Assembly: GCA_002493395.1 (NCBI GenBank) | Contig: DKYS01000079.1 | Span: 21,302-54,707 of the forward strand | Origin: Turicibacter sp. UBA7094 | Lineage (GTDB): Bacteria; Bacillota_I; Bacilli_A; MOL361; Turicibacteraceae | Length of the DNA stretch: 33,406 bases | Reading direction: 5' to 3' | Shown here: piece by piece, positions 16,338-24,489 of the stretch | Numbering within the stretch: position 1 is the first letter of the stretch | Layout: each line of letters begins with the position of its first letter | The notes under the pieces: model-generated | What the model was told of the DNA's origin: nothing | Databases searched by the model: none | The model's input: only the letters and a program-made list of their open reading frames with translations | Position numbers and translations under genes: made by a program

Positions 16338-16373
16338 GGCACCTTTAGTTTTCGACTAGAGGTGCCTTTTATT
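16338..16373 (+). terminator. Riboswitch-controlled terminator before fhs
   Basis: GGCACCTTTAGT (16338-16349) pairs with ACTAGAGGTGCC (16355-16366), one T-G pair, loop TTTCG, then TTTT. The 5' arm (GGCACCTTTA) can alternatively pair with the 3' strand of aptamer P1 (TGAAGGTTGC, 16219-16228), about nine pairs with one bulge. Guanine binding would free the terminator and stop transcription before fhs. The alternative pairing is my inference. The 111-base gap to the aptamer is long, and a nearer A+T-rich hairpin (16279-16299) may also take part. Confidence 0.8.
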
Positions 16374-16447
16374 TATAGTTTGCGTTTTATCGTGTATGAT
16401 AAGTGGGTAGAATAGTTATTTATGATATGAGAAGGAGTGTGTTTCAC

Positions 16448-18109
16448 ATGAAGAATGATTTACAAATTGCCAAAGAAATCGAATTAAAACCAATTACAAA
16501 AATTGCAGAAGACTTAAATATCTTAAATGATATTGAGTGCTACGGAAAATATAAGGCGAAAATTGATTTAAGTGTGATGAACAGTAAACGTAAAGACGGA
16601 AAGCTAGTTTTAGTAACTGCGATTAGTCCGACGAAGGCGGGAGAAGGAAAAACGACTATGACAGTTGGATTAGGTCAAGGTTTTTACCACGTCGGAAAAC
16701 AGTCTGTAATTGCTTTACGTGAACCGTCACTTGGACCAGTTATGGGACTTAAAGGTGGTGCCGCCGGAGGAGGATATTCTCAAGTTTTACCAATGGAAGA
16801 TTTAAATCTGCATTTTACTGGCGATATTCATGCTATTACGAGTGCTAATAATGCTATTTGTGCTTTATTAGATAATCATATTTATCAAGGAAATGAGTGC
16901 AACATTGATCCAACTAAAATAGTTTTCAAGCGTTGTTTAGATTTAAATGATCGTACATTGCGTGAGATTACAATTGGACAAGGATCACATGTCAATGGAA
17001 TTGAACGTAAGGATGGGTTTAACATTACGGTTGCTTCTGAAATTATGGCGATTCTTTGTCTCGCAACGAGCCTAGAAGACTTAAAAGATAGAATTGGAAA
17101 TATTATTGTTGCGTATACAAAGGATGAACAACCCGTATTTGTAAAGGATCTTAAAATACAAGGTGCTATTACCATGTTGTTAAAAGATGCACTAAAACCT
17201 AATTTAGTACAGACGTGTGAGAATACACCGGCTATTGTTCACGGAGGACCATTTGCTAATATTGCTCATGGATGTAATTCAATTATCGCAACAAAAACAG
17301 CCTTAAAGTTAGGGGAATATGTTGTAACTGAAGCTGGATTTGGTGCAGATTTAGGGGCTGAGAAGTTTTTAAACATTAAATGTCGCGAAGGAAATTTAAC
17401 ACCAGATTGTGTTGTTATTGTGGCAACTGTTCGGGCATTAAAAATGCATGGAGGAGTTGAATATGATCATTTAAGAGAAGAAAATGTTGAAGCGTTAGCT
17501 AGAGGAATTGAAAATCTAGCAAAACATATTGATTCTATTCAAAAGTTTAATTTACCTTATGTCGTTGCGGTTAACCAATTTACTCATGATACTGAGGCAG
17601 AGCTCGAATTCTTAAAACGTTGGTGCGAAGAAAATAATCATCCATGCGAAATTGCTAATGTTTGGTTAGAAGGTGGTGCAGGAGCGAAGGCGCTCGCTAA
17701 CCGTGTCATTGAGTTGGTTGAAGGAAATCATCAGACATTTAAGTTTTTATATGAGCGAGAAAGTCGATTAGAAGATAAGATTTTAACAATTGCCCAAAAC
17801 ATTTACGGGGCACAGGGAGTTATTTATACAGAAGAGGCGAAAAAACAACTTCAAAAAATTAAAGAATTAGGATATGAGAATTTCTTAGTATGTATGGCTA
17901 AAACGCCGGTTTCTTTAAGTGATGATCCGAAGGTATTAGGACGTCCAACAAATTTTGATATTACGATTCGTGAGATTCGTATTTCAGCGGGTGCAGGGTT
18001 TATTGTTTGTTTAACGGGAAATGTTTTAACGATGCCAGGGTTACCTAAGCAGCCAGCGGCTCTTAAAATGGATGTGACTCCAGACGGAGAATGTGTAGGA
18101 TTATTCTAA
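16448..18109 (+). CDS. fhs: Formate-tetrahydrofolate ligase
   Basis: Fhs joins formate to tetrahydrofolate with ATP, giving the 10-formyl-THF that PurN and PurH use later in this operon. The 553-residue product has the P-loop SPTKAGEGKTTMTVGLGQG (about 59-77), followed by ALREPSLGPVMGLKGGAAGGGYSQVLPMEDLNLHFTGD, EAGFGADLGAEKF and the C-terminal MPGLPKQPAA motif, all family signatures. GAAGGAG at 16431-16437 sets the ATG at 16448; a GTG at 16403 opens a longer frame with no support. It stands directly after the riboswitch terminator, so it is the first gene of the regulated operon. Clostridia and some bacilli have this enzyme; B. subtilis relies on FolD. Confidence 0.97.
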   Translation: MKNDLQIAKEIELKPITKIAEDLNILNDIECYGKYKAKIDLSVMNSKRKDGKLVLVTAISPTKAGEGKTTMTVGLGQGFYHVGKQSVIALREPSLGPVMGLKGGAAGGGYSQVLPMEDLNLHFTGDIHAITSANNAICALLDNHIYQGNECNIDPTKIVFKRCLDLNDRTLREITIGQGSHVNGIERKDGFNITVASEIMAILCLATSLEDLKDRIGNIIVAYTKDEQPVFVKDLKIQGAITMLLKDALKPNLVQTCENTPAIVHGGPFANIAHGCNSIIATKTALKLGEYVVTEAGFGADLGAEKFLNIKCREGNLTPDCVVIVATVRALKMHGGVEYDHLREENVEALARGIENLAKHIDSIQKFNLPYVVAVNQFTHDTEAELEFLKRWCEENNHPCEIANVWLEGGAGAKALANRVIELVEGNHQTFKFLYERESRLEDKILTIAQNIYGAQGVIYTEEAKKQLQKIKELGYENFLVCMAKTPVSLSDDPKVLGRPTNFDITIREIRISAGAGFIVCLTGNVLTMPGLPKQPAALKMDVTPDGECVGLF

Positions 18110-18299
18110 AATGTATAAGTTAGATAAGTTTTTAGGTGTAATTGGCCAGTTAGATGACGATTTATAAAATGCGTCTATCTGAAGGTGAATTTTTAATCGA
18201 GGGACATTAAAAAAGTGGGGGACGATTAGGAAGCCCAGATCCCCTACTTTATCACATATAATAAGGATAGAATTTTTATTTAGGTTGGAGGACAAACTT
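18110..18299 (+). promoter_or_regulatory. Structured leader between fhs and purE
   Basis: This 190-base gap holds two hairpins. The first (18150-18182) pairs TTAGATGACG with CGTCTATCTGA with one bulge. The second (18212-18250) has an 11-bp stem, AAAGTGGGGGA with TCCCCTACTTT (one G-T), and a 17-base loop containing AGGAAGCCC. The T-run after the second is only TTT, so it is not a standard terminator. TATAAT at 18257-18262 lacks a -35. It may be an attenuator, a processing site or part of an unknown RNA element; it does not match ZTP, PRPP or THF riboswitch consensus sequences as I remember them. Confidence 0.45.
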
Positions 18300-18812
18300 G
18301 TGGAGAGAATTTATGAGATTTCAAAGGAACCATTAGTTGGAATTATCATGGGGAGTAAGTCGGATTTAGAGACCATGCAGGAAGCCATGAAAATATTAGA
18401 TAACCTGCAAATTTCATATGAAGCACAGGTGGTCTCAGCGCATCGCACGCCCGATCAAATGTTTCAATACGCGGAGTGTGCACAAGAAAGAGGAATTAAA
18501 GTGATTATTGCCGGAGCTGGAGGGGCTGCACATTTACCGGGAATGGTTGCGGCAAAAACAGTTCTTCCAGTTATCGGAGTTCCCGTACAATCGAAGGCAC
18601 TAAATGGAATAGATTCCTTACTATCTATCGTTCAAATGCCTGGAGGAATTCCTGTTGCGACTGTGGCAATTGGGAAATCAGGTGCTAAAAATGCAGGATT
18701 ACTTGCGGCTTCAATCCTAGGAACGAATTATCCCACTGTCATGTTAAAACTTAATAAATACCGAAAAGAGATGACAGAATCTGTGTTGAAGGAAAGTGAT
18801 CTTAGTGAATAA
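18300..18812 (+). CDS. purE: N5-carboxyaminoimidazole ribonucleotide mutase
   Basis: Class I PurE converts N5-CAIR, made by PurK, to CAIR. The 170-residue product shows GIIMGSKSDLETM (the nucleotide-binding start), VVSAHRTPDQM with the catalytic His, GAGGAAHLPGMVA and the GVPVQSKALNGIDSLLSIVQMPGGIPVATVAIG block. The reading frame extends to a TTG at 18285, but that TTG overlaps GGAGG (18287-18291), which is correctly spaced for the GTG at 18300. purK begins inside its last codons (8-base overlap), implying translational coupling and joint function. Confidence 0.95.
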   Translation: MERIYEISKEPLVGIIMGSKSDLETMQEAMKILDNLQISYEAQVVSAHRTPDQMFQYAECAQERGIKVIIAGAGGAAHLPGMVAAKTVLPVIGVPVQSKALNGIDSLLSIVQMPGGIPVATVAIGKSGAKNAGLLAASILGTNYPTVMLKLNKYRKEMTESVLKESDLSE

Positions 18813-19935
18813 AGTGATTTTACCTAATTCAACAATAGGGATTATCGGTGGTGGTCAACTGGGACGTATGATGGCAATACCAGCTAAACAAATGGGATAT
18901 AAAGTAGCGGTGTTGGAACCCGAATGTGGGGGACCGCTTTCCCAGGTAGCTGATTACGAAATTAATGCACCCTATGACTGTGAAGAGGCTCTGCTAAGAT
19001 TATTAAATTTAAGTGATGTAGTGACGTATGAGTTTGAGAATATTGATGGCAATCAAATTAGTAGAGTAGAGACTAAAGGATATTTGCCACAAGGCGAACG
19101 TCCGTTGCTAGTGACCCAGCAAAGGGATAGGGAGAAAAAAGCAATTAATGATTGTGGGTTTCAAACGGCTCCTTATGAGAGAGTAGATAATATACATGAC
19201 TTAAAACAGGCGATTGAAAAGATTGGATATCCGTGTATTTTAAAAACAATAAGTGGAGGCTATGATGGAAAAGGCCAATGGACGTTAAAATCAGAATTAG
19301 ATTTAGAGAATGTCCAATCCGTCGTAGCAACAACTCCTTGTATTCTAGAGGGGTTTGTTCTATTTACCAAAGAGATTTCAGTTATTGTGACACGTGGGAC
19401 TAACCAACAAATTGAAGTTTTTCCAGTAGCGGAGAATATTCATCAAAATCATATTCTCCATCTAAGTATTGTTCCTGCACAAATAGATGCAAAGTTACGA
19501 GCGAAAGCGGAAGAAATTGCTCGGAGCCTAATTGAAAAATTAGATTTTGTAGGAACACTTGCGATCGAGATGTTCGTGGTTGGAAAGGATCTTATTGTTA
19601 ATGAATTGGCTCCACGTCCACATAATTCAGGTCATTACACTATCGATGCCTGTAATGTCTCCCAATTTGAGCAACATATTCGAGCGATTTGCGGATTGCC
19701 GCTCATTAAACCGGACTTGATTAAACCTGCTGTAATGGTAAATCTTCTCGGTCAACACCTTGATTATGCGTTAGAGATGTGGAAAAAGCCGGAGTTTTCA
19801 ACAGCTAAGCTCCATCTTTATGGGAAAGTAGAAGCAAAGAAAAATCGTAAAATGGGGCATATAACCTTCGCTAATCAATGTGAAGTAGAACTATCAGAAC
19901 AGGTTCATCAATTTTTAAATAATTTTCCCAAGTAA
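18805..19935 (+). CDS. purK: N5-carboxyaminoimidazole ribonucleotide synthase
   Basis: PurK is an ATP-grasp enzyme that carboxylates AIR with bicarbonate and ATP, giving N5-CAIR for PurE. The 376-residue product begins with the nucleotide fold GIIGGGQLGRMMAIPAKQMGY, has the ATP-grasp lid and core (PCILKTISGGYDGKGQW, EGFVLFTKEISVIVTRG) and the metal-binding NELAPRPHNSGHYTIDAC. Starts are GTG at 18796 or 18805; I chose 18805 because AAGGA at 18789-18793 is too close to the first. The purE/purK pair means the two-step bacterial AIR carboxylation route is used. purL follows after 16 bases. Confidence 0.93.
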   Translation: MNKVILPNSTIGIIGGGQLGRMMAIPAKQMGYKVAVLEPECGGPLSQVADYEINAPYDCEEALLRLLNLSDVVTYEFENIDGNQISRVETKGYLPQGERPLLVTQQRDREKKAINDCGFQTAPYERVDNIHDLKQAIEKIGYPCILKTISGGYDGKGQWTLKSELDLENVQSVVATTPCILEGFVLFTKEISVIVTRGTNQQIEVFPVAENIHQNHILHLSIVPAQIDAKLRAKAEEIARSLIEKLDFVGTLAIEMFVVGKDLIVNELAPRPHNSGHYTIDACNVSQFEQHIRAICGLPLIKPDLIKPAVMVNLLGQHLDYALEMWKKPEFSTAKLHLYGKVEAKKNRKMGHITFANQCEVELSEQVHQFLNNFPK

Positions 19936-19951
19936 AGGATGAGGATGAGAA

Positions 19952-22900
19952 ATGAGTCAATATCGTGTTTTTGTAGAAAAAAAGGAGAGTTATGCAACGG
20001 AAGCCACGAGTTTATGTCGTGAGTTGAATGAGAATTTGCATCTTTCATTAAAAAACATTCGGATTGTAAATGTTTATGACGTTTTTAATATGGATGCACA
20101 GGATTTAGACATCACTAAACAAAATGTTTTATCAGAAATAGTAACGGATAAGGTTAGTATGGAGCTTAATCTAGAAAATGAAAATTATTTTGCCGTTGAA
20201 TTTTTGCCAGGTCAATATGATCAACGTGCTGATTCTGCTATTCAGTGTATTCAACTTTTAACAGGAAATGACGAAGTTCGCGTTAAAAGTGGTAAGGTAA
20301 TTATTTTAGATAAGGATACCTCAATAGAGGTGCTAGAAAAAATTAAGCAATATTATATTAATCCTATTGAGATGCGTGAGAAAGATATGCAAGCTCCATT
20401 AAAACTTGATGAAGCAGTTGATGTTGAAGAAGTAAAGACGCATATTGGATTTATTGATTATAATGAGGAGCAATTAAGTCATTTTCTACATGAACATAAT
20501 ATGGCGATGACGCTTGAGGATATTAAATTGATTCAAGGGTATTTTTGTAAAAAGGAACATCGTAATCCTACGGAAACCGAATTGAAAGTATTGGATACTT
20601 ATTGGTCAGATCATTGTCGACATACGACTTTTGAAACGATACTTCAAAATGTTACGTTTGAAAGTGGACGTTTTCATGAAATTTTGGAGAAAACTTACGA
20701 TGAGTATTGTGAAATGAGGCAACGTGTTCACCATAATCGAAAACCTATGACGCTTATGGATATGGCGACTATCTCGATGAAGGAGCAACGTAAATTAGGT
20801 TTATTAAAAGATTTAGAAGTATCAGATGAGATTAATGCGTGCAGTATTTTTATTGATGTTGACGTAGATGGTGTGATTGAACCGTGGCTATTAATGTTTA
20901 AAAATGAAACACATAATCACCCTACTGAAATCGAACCTTTTGGTGGAGCTTCAACTTGTATTGGTGGGGCAATACGTGATCCACTTTCAGGACGTTCATA
21001 TGTTTATCAGGCGATGCGTATTAGTGGCAGCGCAAATATCTTGGAAACAATTGAAGAAACAATGGAAGGGAAACTTCCTCAAAAAGTTATTTCAAAGCGG
21101 GCAGCCGATGGAAATAGTTCTTATGGGAACCAAATTGGATTAGCAACGACTTTTGTACGCGAAATCTATCATGAAGGATATAAGGCGAAGCATATGGAAG
21201 TAGGTGCAGTTGTCGGGGCAGTAAAGGCAAGTGATGTTCGTCGTGAAAAGCCAAAAGCCGGAGATCTTATCGTGTTATTAGGTGGTCGAACAGGACGCGA
21301 TGGAATTGGAGGGGCAACAGGATCGTCAAAAGCACATACCAAAACCTCTATTCAAACAGCATCTTCTGAAGTTCAAAAAGGAAATGCGCCAACTGAACGA
21401 AAAATTCAACGATTATTTAGAAATTCAGAGGTGACACGCTTAATTAAAAAATGTAATGATTTTGGTGCTGGTGGAGTTTGTGTGGCCATTGGTGAATTAG
21501 CTGATGGACTTGAGATTGATTTAAATAAGGTTCCAGTGAAATATGAGGGGTTAAATGGAACAGAATTAGCTGTTTCAGAATCTCAGGAACGTATGGCTGT
21601 TCTAATTGACGCAAAGGACTTGAAAAAATTCATTCAATTTTCTAATCAAGAAAACTTAGAAGCCACAGTTGTCGCTAAGGTAACGAATACAGATCGCTTG
21701 GTTATGCGCTGGAACAATCAAGTGATTGTCAACCTATCGCGGGAGTTTTTAGATACGAATGGTGCACGTCAATCAATAGATGTAAATGTATCGGCGCCAA
21801 CGGATGAAAATCCATTTGATAGTAAAGTGCCTGGGGAGACAATTAAAGAGAAATTTTTGAATAATTTAAGACAACCAAATGTTGCCTCTTTACAAGGAAT
21901 GGTTGAAATGTTCGATGCTACTATCGGAGGAACGAGTGTCTTAATGCCGTATGGTGGGAAATATCAACTAACTGAAACGGAAGGCTCTGTTCATAAAATT
22001 CCACTTCGTCACGGGGTAACAAACACGGTTAGTATGTTAACGTATGGATATAATCCGACCATTACATCTTGGTCACCTTTTCACGGGGCGGCCTATGCAG
22101 TCATTGAGTCGATCGCTCGTATTATTGCATTAGGTGGGAAATGGCAAGGAATTCGTTTTTCATTTCAGGAGTATTTCCGTCGCCTTGGAAAAAATCCTGA
22201 AAATTGGGGACAACCCTTCGCGGCGTTATTAGGATCGATTTATGTGCAACAAGGATTTAACCTTCCAGCCATTGGTGGGAAAGATAGTATGAGTGGCTCT
22301 TTTGGTGACTTACACGTACCCCCAACTCTTATTTCATTTGCTGTTCAAACGGAAAGAGTATCTAAAATTTTATCTCCGGAGTTTAAAGAGGTAGATAACT
22401 ACATTTATTTAATTAAGCATAATCCAACGAAGGATTTAATGCCAAACATTGAACAGTTAAAAGAAAACTTTAATTTTATTTATGATATGGTAACCCTTGG
22501 ACATATTAAATCTGCTTTTAGTATTAAACAGGGTGGAATTGCAGAAGCTATTGCAAAAATGTCATTCGGAAATAAAATAGGAGCGAGCATTAAGACAGGA
22601 TATGATTTATTTAACATCGATTTAGGGTCAATTATCGTTGAAACTGACCGCCCTCTATTATTTGACCATGCGCATTTATTAGGGAAAACAACGAAGGATC
22701 CTTTAATTGTTGTTAATCAGGAAGTTTTGACTATTGAGGAAAGCTTAGCGGCCTGGCAAGGTACGTTTGAACAAGTGTATCCAATTTCTTCTCCTTCAGT
22801 AGAAGAGACAATATCAACACTAAAATATGATAGTAAACATATATTAACTTCATCTTTAGGGGCACAACCTCAAGTATTTTTACCTGTATTCCCAGGTACG

Positions 22901-23659
22901 AACTGCGAGTACGATACAGCGCGGGCCTTTGAACGAGCAGGGGCTAAATCAATGATTGATGTTTTTTGTAATCAAAATCATCAAAGTATTGAAGCCTCAA
23001 TTGAGAGAATGGTGAAGTATATTAATGAGTCACAGATTTTAATGTTATCAGGTGGATTTAGTGCTGGCGATGAGCCAGATGGATCAGGTAAATTTATTAC
23101 TTCAGTGCTGATGAATCAAAGAATCCGTGAAAGTGTGGAAGCATTACTTGAACGAGATGGACTGATTCTAGGAATCTGTAATGGATTTCAGGCTTTAATA
23201 AAATCTGGTTTATTACCTTATGGAAAGTTTAATCAGGTGATAGATGAATCTCCAACACTTGTTAAGAATGATATTAATCGTCATCTTTCGAAAATTGTTC
23301 GTACAAAAATTACGTCCAATAAATCACCTTGGTTATCACAAACAGAGTTAGGAGCCATTCATAATGTTGCTATTTCACATGGTGAAGGAAAATTCATTGC
23401 TAATGATCAAGTGATTAAACGATTAATTGAAAATGGTCAAGTGGCAACTCAATATGTTGATTTAGATGGAAATGCTACAATGAATAGCATTTATAACCCA
23501 AATGGATCAATTATGGCAATTGAAGGAATTACAAGTCCTGATGGACGAATTTTTGGGAAGATGGGGCATTCGGAACGAATGGGAGATCAAATATTCAAAA
23601 ATGTTCCAGGAAATTATGATCAGTTAATATTTGAAAGTGGAGTCAAATATTTTAAATAA
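19952..23659 (+). CDS. purL: Phosphoribosylformylglycinamidine synthase, single-chain
   Basis: PurL turns FGAR into FGAM using ATP and glutamine. The product is a single 1235-residue chain. It has two AIRS-like halves, the catalytic ETHNHPTEIEPFGGASTCIGG motif near residue 320, and a C-terminal class I glutaminase domain (FPGTNCEYDTA near 980, nucleophile Cys in LGICNGFQ near 1075, SHGEGKF near 1142). Bacillus has instead three genes, purS, purQ and a short purL, and none of them is present here. The large form resembles the clostridial subtype, shorter than the about 1295-residue proteobacterial form. Ribosome-binding site GAGGATGAG before the ATG. Confidence 0.96.
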   Translation: MSQYRVFVEKKESYATEATSLCRELNENLHLSLKNIRIVNVYDVFNMDAQDLDITKQNVLSEIVTDKVSMELNLENENYFAVEFLPGQYDQRADSAIQCIQLLTGNDEVRVKSGKVIILDKDTSIEVLEKIKQYYINPIEMREKDMQAPLKLDEAVDVEEVKTHIGFIDYNEEQLSHFLHEHNMAMTLEDIKLIQGYFCKKEHRNPTETELKVLDTYWSDHCRHTTFETILQNVTFESGRFHEILEKTYDEYCEMRQRVHHNRKPMTLMDMATISMKEQRKLGLLKDLEVSDEINACSIFIDVDVDGVIEPWLLMFKNETHNHPTEIEPFGGASTCIGGAIRDPLSGRSYVYQAMRISGSANILETIEETMEGKLPQKVISKRAADGNSSYGNQIGLATTFVREIYHEGYKAKHMEVGAVVGAVKASDVRREKPKAGDLIVLLGGRTGRDGIGGATGSSKAHTKTSIQTASSEVQKGNAPTERKIQRLFRNSEVTRLIKKCNDFGAGGVCVAIGELADGLEIDLNKVPVKYEGLNGTELAVSESQERMAVLIDAKDLKKFIQFSNQENLEATVVAKVTNTDRLVMRWNNQVIVNLSREFLDTNGARQSIDVNVSAPTDENPFDSKVPGETIKEKFLNNLRQPNVASLQGMVEMFDATIGGTSVLMPYGGKYQLTETEGSVHKIPLRHGVTNTVSMLTYGYNPTITSWSPFHGAAYAVIESIARIIALGGKWQGIRFSFQEYFRRLGKNPENWGQPFAALLGSIYVQQGFNLPAIGGKDSMSGSFGDLHVPPTLISFAVQTERVSKILSPEFKEVDNYIYLIKHNPTKDLMPNIEQLKENFNFIYDMVTLGHIKSAFSIKQGGIAEAIAKMSFGNKIGASIKTGYDLFNIDLGSIIVETDRPLLFDHAHLLGKTTKDPLIVVNQEVLTIEESLAAWQGTFEQVYPISSPSVEETISTLKYDSKHILTSSLGAQPQVFLPVFPGTNCEYDTARAFERAGAKSMIDVFCNQNHQSIEASIERMVKYINESQILMLSGGFSAGDEPDGSGKFITSVLMNQRIRESVEALLERDGLILGICNGFQALIKSGLLPYGKFNQVIDESPTLVKNDINRHLSKIVRTKITSNKSPWLSQTELGAIHNVAISHGEGKFIANDQVIKRLIENGQVATQYVDLDGNATMNSIYNPNGSIMAIEGITSPDGRIFGKMGHSERMGDQIFKNVPGNYDQLIFESGVKYFK

Positions 23660-23768
23660 AAGTGAATGATGTGGATGAGATAGAAATGATGTTCTGAGAA
23701 GGATTAAATATAATTAATCCTCTTGGTACTCTTTCTATATTATATAGAGAAGATGGAGGCCAATTAAA
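23660..23768 (+). promoter_or_regulatory. Hairpins between purL and purC
   Basis: The 109-base gap contains a palindrome with arms AGGATTAA/TTAATCCT (23700-23721). A second A+T-rich stem of about eight pairs (23732-23750, around TCTATA/TATAGA) ends five bases before the purC GGAGG. No T-run follows either, so they do not look like terminators. They may affect mRNA processing or purC translation. Confidence 0.35.
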
Positions 23769-24479
23769 ATGAATCAAGATCAAGTAATGTTATATGAGGG
23801 AAAAGCGAAACAAATTTTTAAAACGGATGATGCGGCTAAGGTGGTTATTCATTATAAGGATGATGCAACAGCTTTCAATGGGGTTAAAAAATCAAGTATT
23901 ACTAATAAAGGTATTTTAAATAATGCGATTACAACAATTATTTTTGAAATGTTGGAAAGACGAGGGATTAAAACACATTTTATTGAAAAAATTAATGATC
24001 GCGATCAGCTATGTTACCGAGTTGAAATCGTTCCTTTAGAGGTTATTGTACGCAATGTTATTGCGGGAAGTATGGCGAAACGTTTAGGGATTGAAGAAGG
24101 AACAGTTCCGAATAATGTTGTTTATGAATTATGTTATAAAAATGATGCTTATGGGGATCCGTTAATTAATGAGGATCATGCCGTAGCATTGGGGCTTGCG
24201 ACATACGAAGAATTAGCGACTATTAAACAAATGACGTTAGAAATTAATCAGTCATTAATTGAATTCTTTGATAAGCAAGGGATTCGTTTAATTGATTTTA
24301 AAATCGAGTTTGGTCGTAAACCGGATGGAACGATTGTATTAGCAGATGAAATTTCCCCGGATACATGTCGATTATGGGATAAAGAGACGAATGAGAAATT
24401 GGATAAGGACCGTTTCCGCCGTGATCTTGGAAATGTAGAAGAAGCTTATATTGAAATTTTAAATCGTGTCAGTCGATAG
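23769..24479 (+). CDS. purC: SAICAR synthetase
   Basis: PurC couples CAIR with aspartate, using ATP, to give SAICAR. The 236-residue product has the normal bacterial length. It starts with the nucleotide-binding MLYEGKAKQIFKTDD and has DDATAFNGVKKSSITNKG, the VVRN-type segment LEVIVRNVIAGS, and the C-terminal LADEISPDTCRLWD signature. GGAGG precedes the ATG by nine bases. It lies 10 bases before purF. SAICAR must then be cleaved by PurB, which is not encoded in this window. Confidence 0.96.
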   Translation: MNQDQVMLYEGKAKQIFKTDDAAKVVIHYKDDATAFNGVKKSSITNKGILNNAITTIIFEMLERRGIKTHFIEKINDRDQLCYRVEIVPLEVIVRNVIAGSMAKRLGIEEGTVPNNVVYELCYKNDAYGDPLINEDHAVALGLATYEELATIKQMTLEINQSLIEFFDKQGIRLIDFKIEFGRKPDGTIVLADEISPDTCRLWDKETNEKLDKDRFRRDLGNVEEAYIEILNRVSR

Positions 24480-24489
24480 GGTGAGAAGA

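Noticed and set aside
15840..16440. PurR box pair before fhs
   Set aside because: No CCGAAC-centred sequence in A/T context was found; the TTCGA at 16180 belongs to P2 of the aptamer.
18255..18263. CATATAATA before purE as a sporulation (sigma-K) promoter
   Set aside because: The same nonamer occurs before yabG, but here there is no AC at the required distance and a purine gene is not expected to be a sigma-K target.
18110..18299. ZTP, PRPP or THF riboswitch before purE
   Set aside because: The loop with GGGAC...AAGCCC is superficially like part of a ykkC/PRPP element, but the other conserved parts are missing; none of the three consensus sequences can be laid on this stretch.
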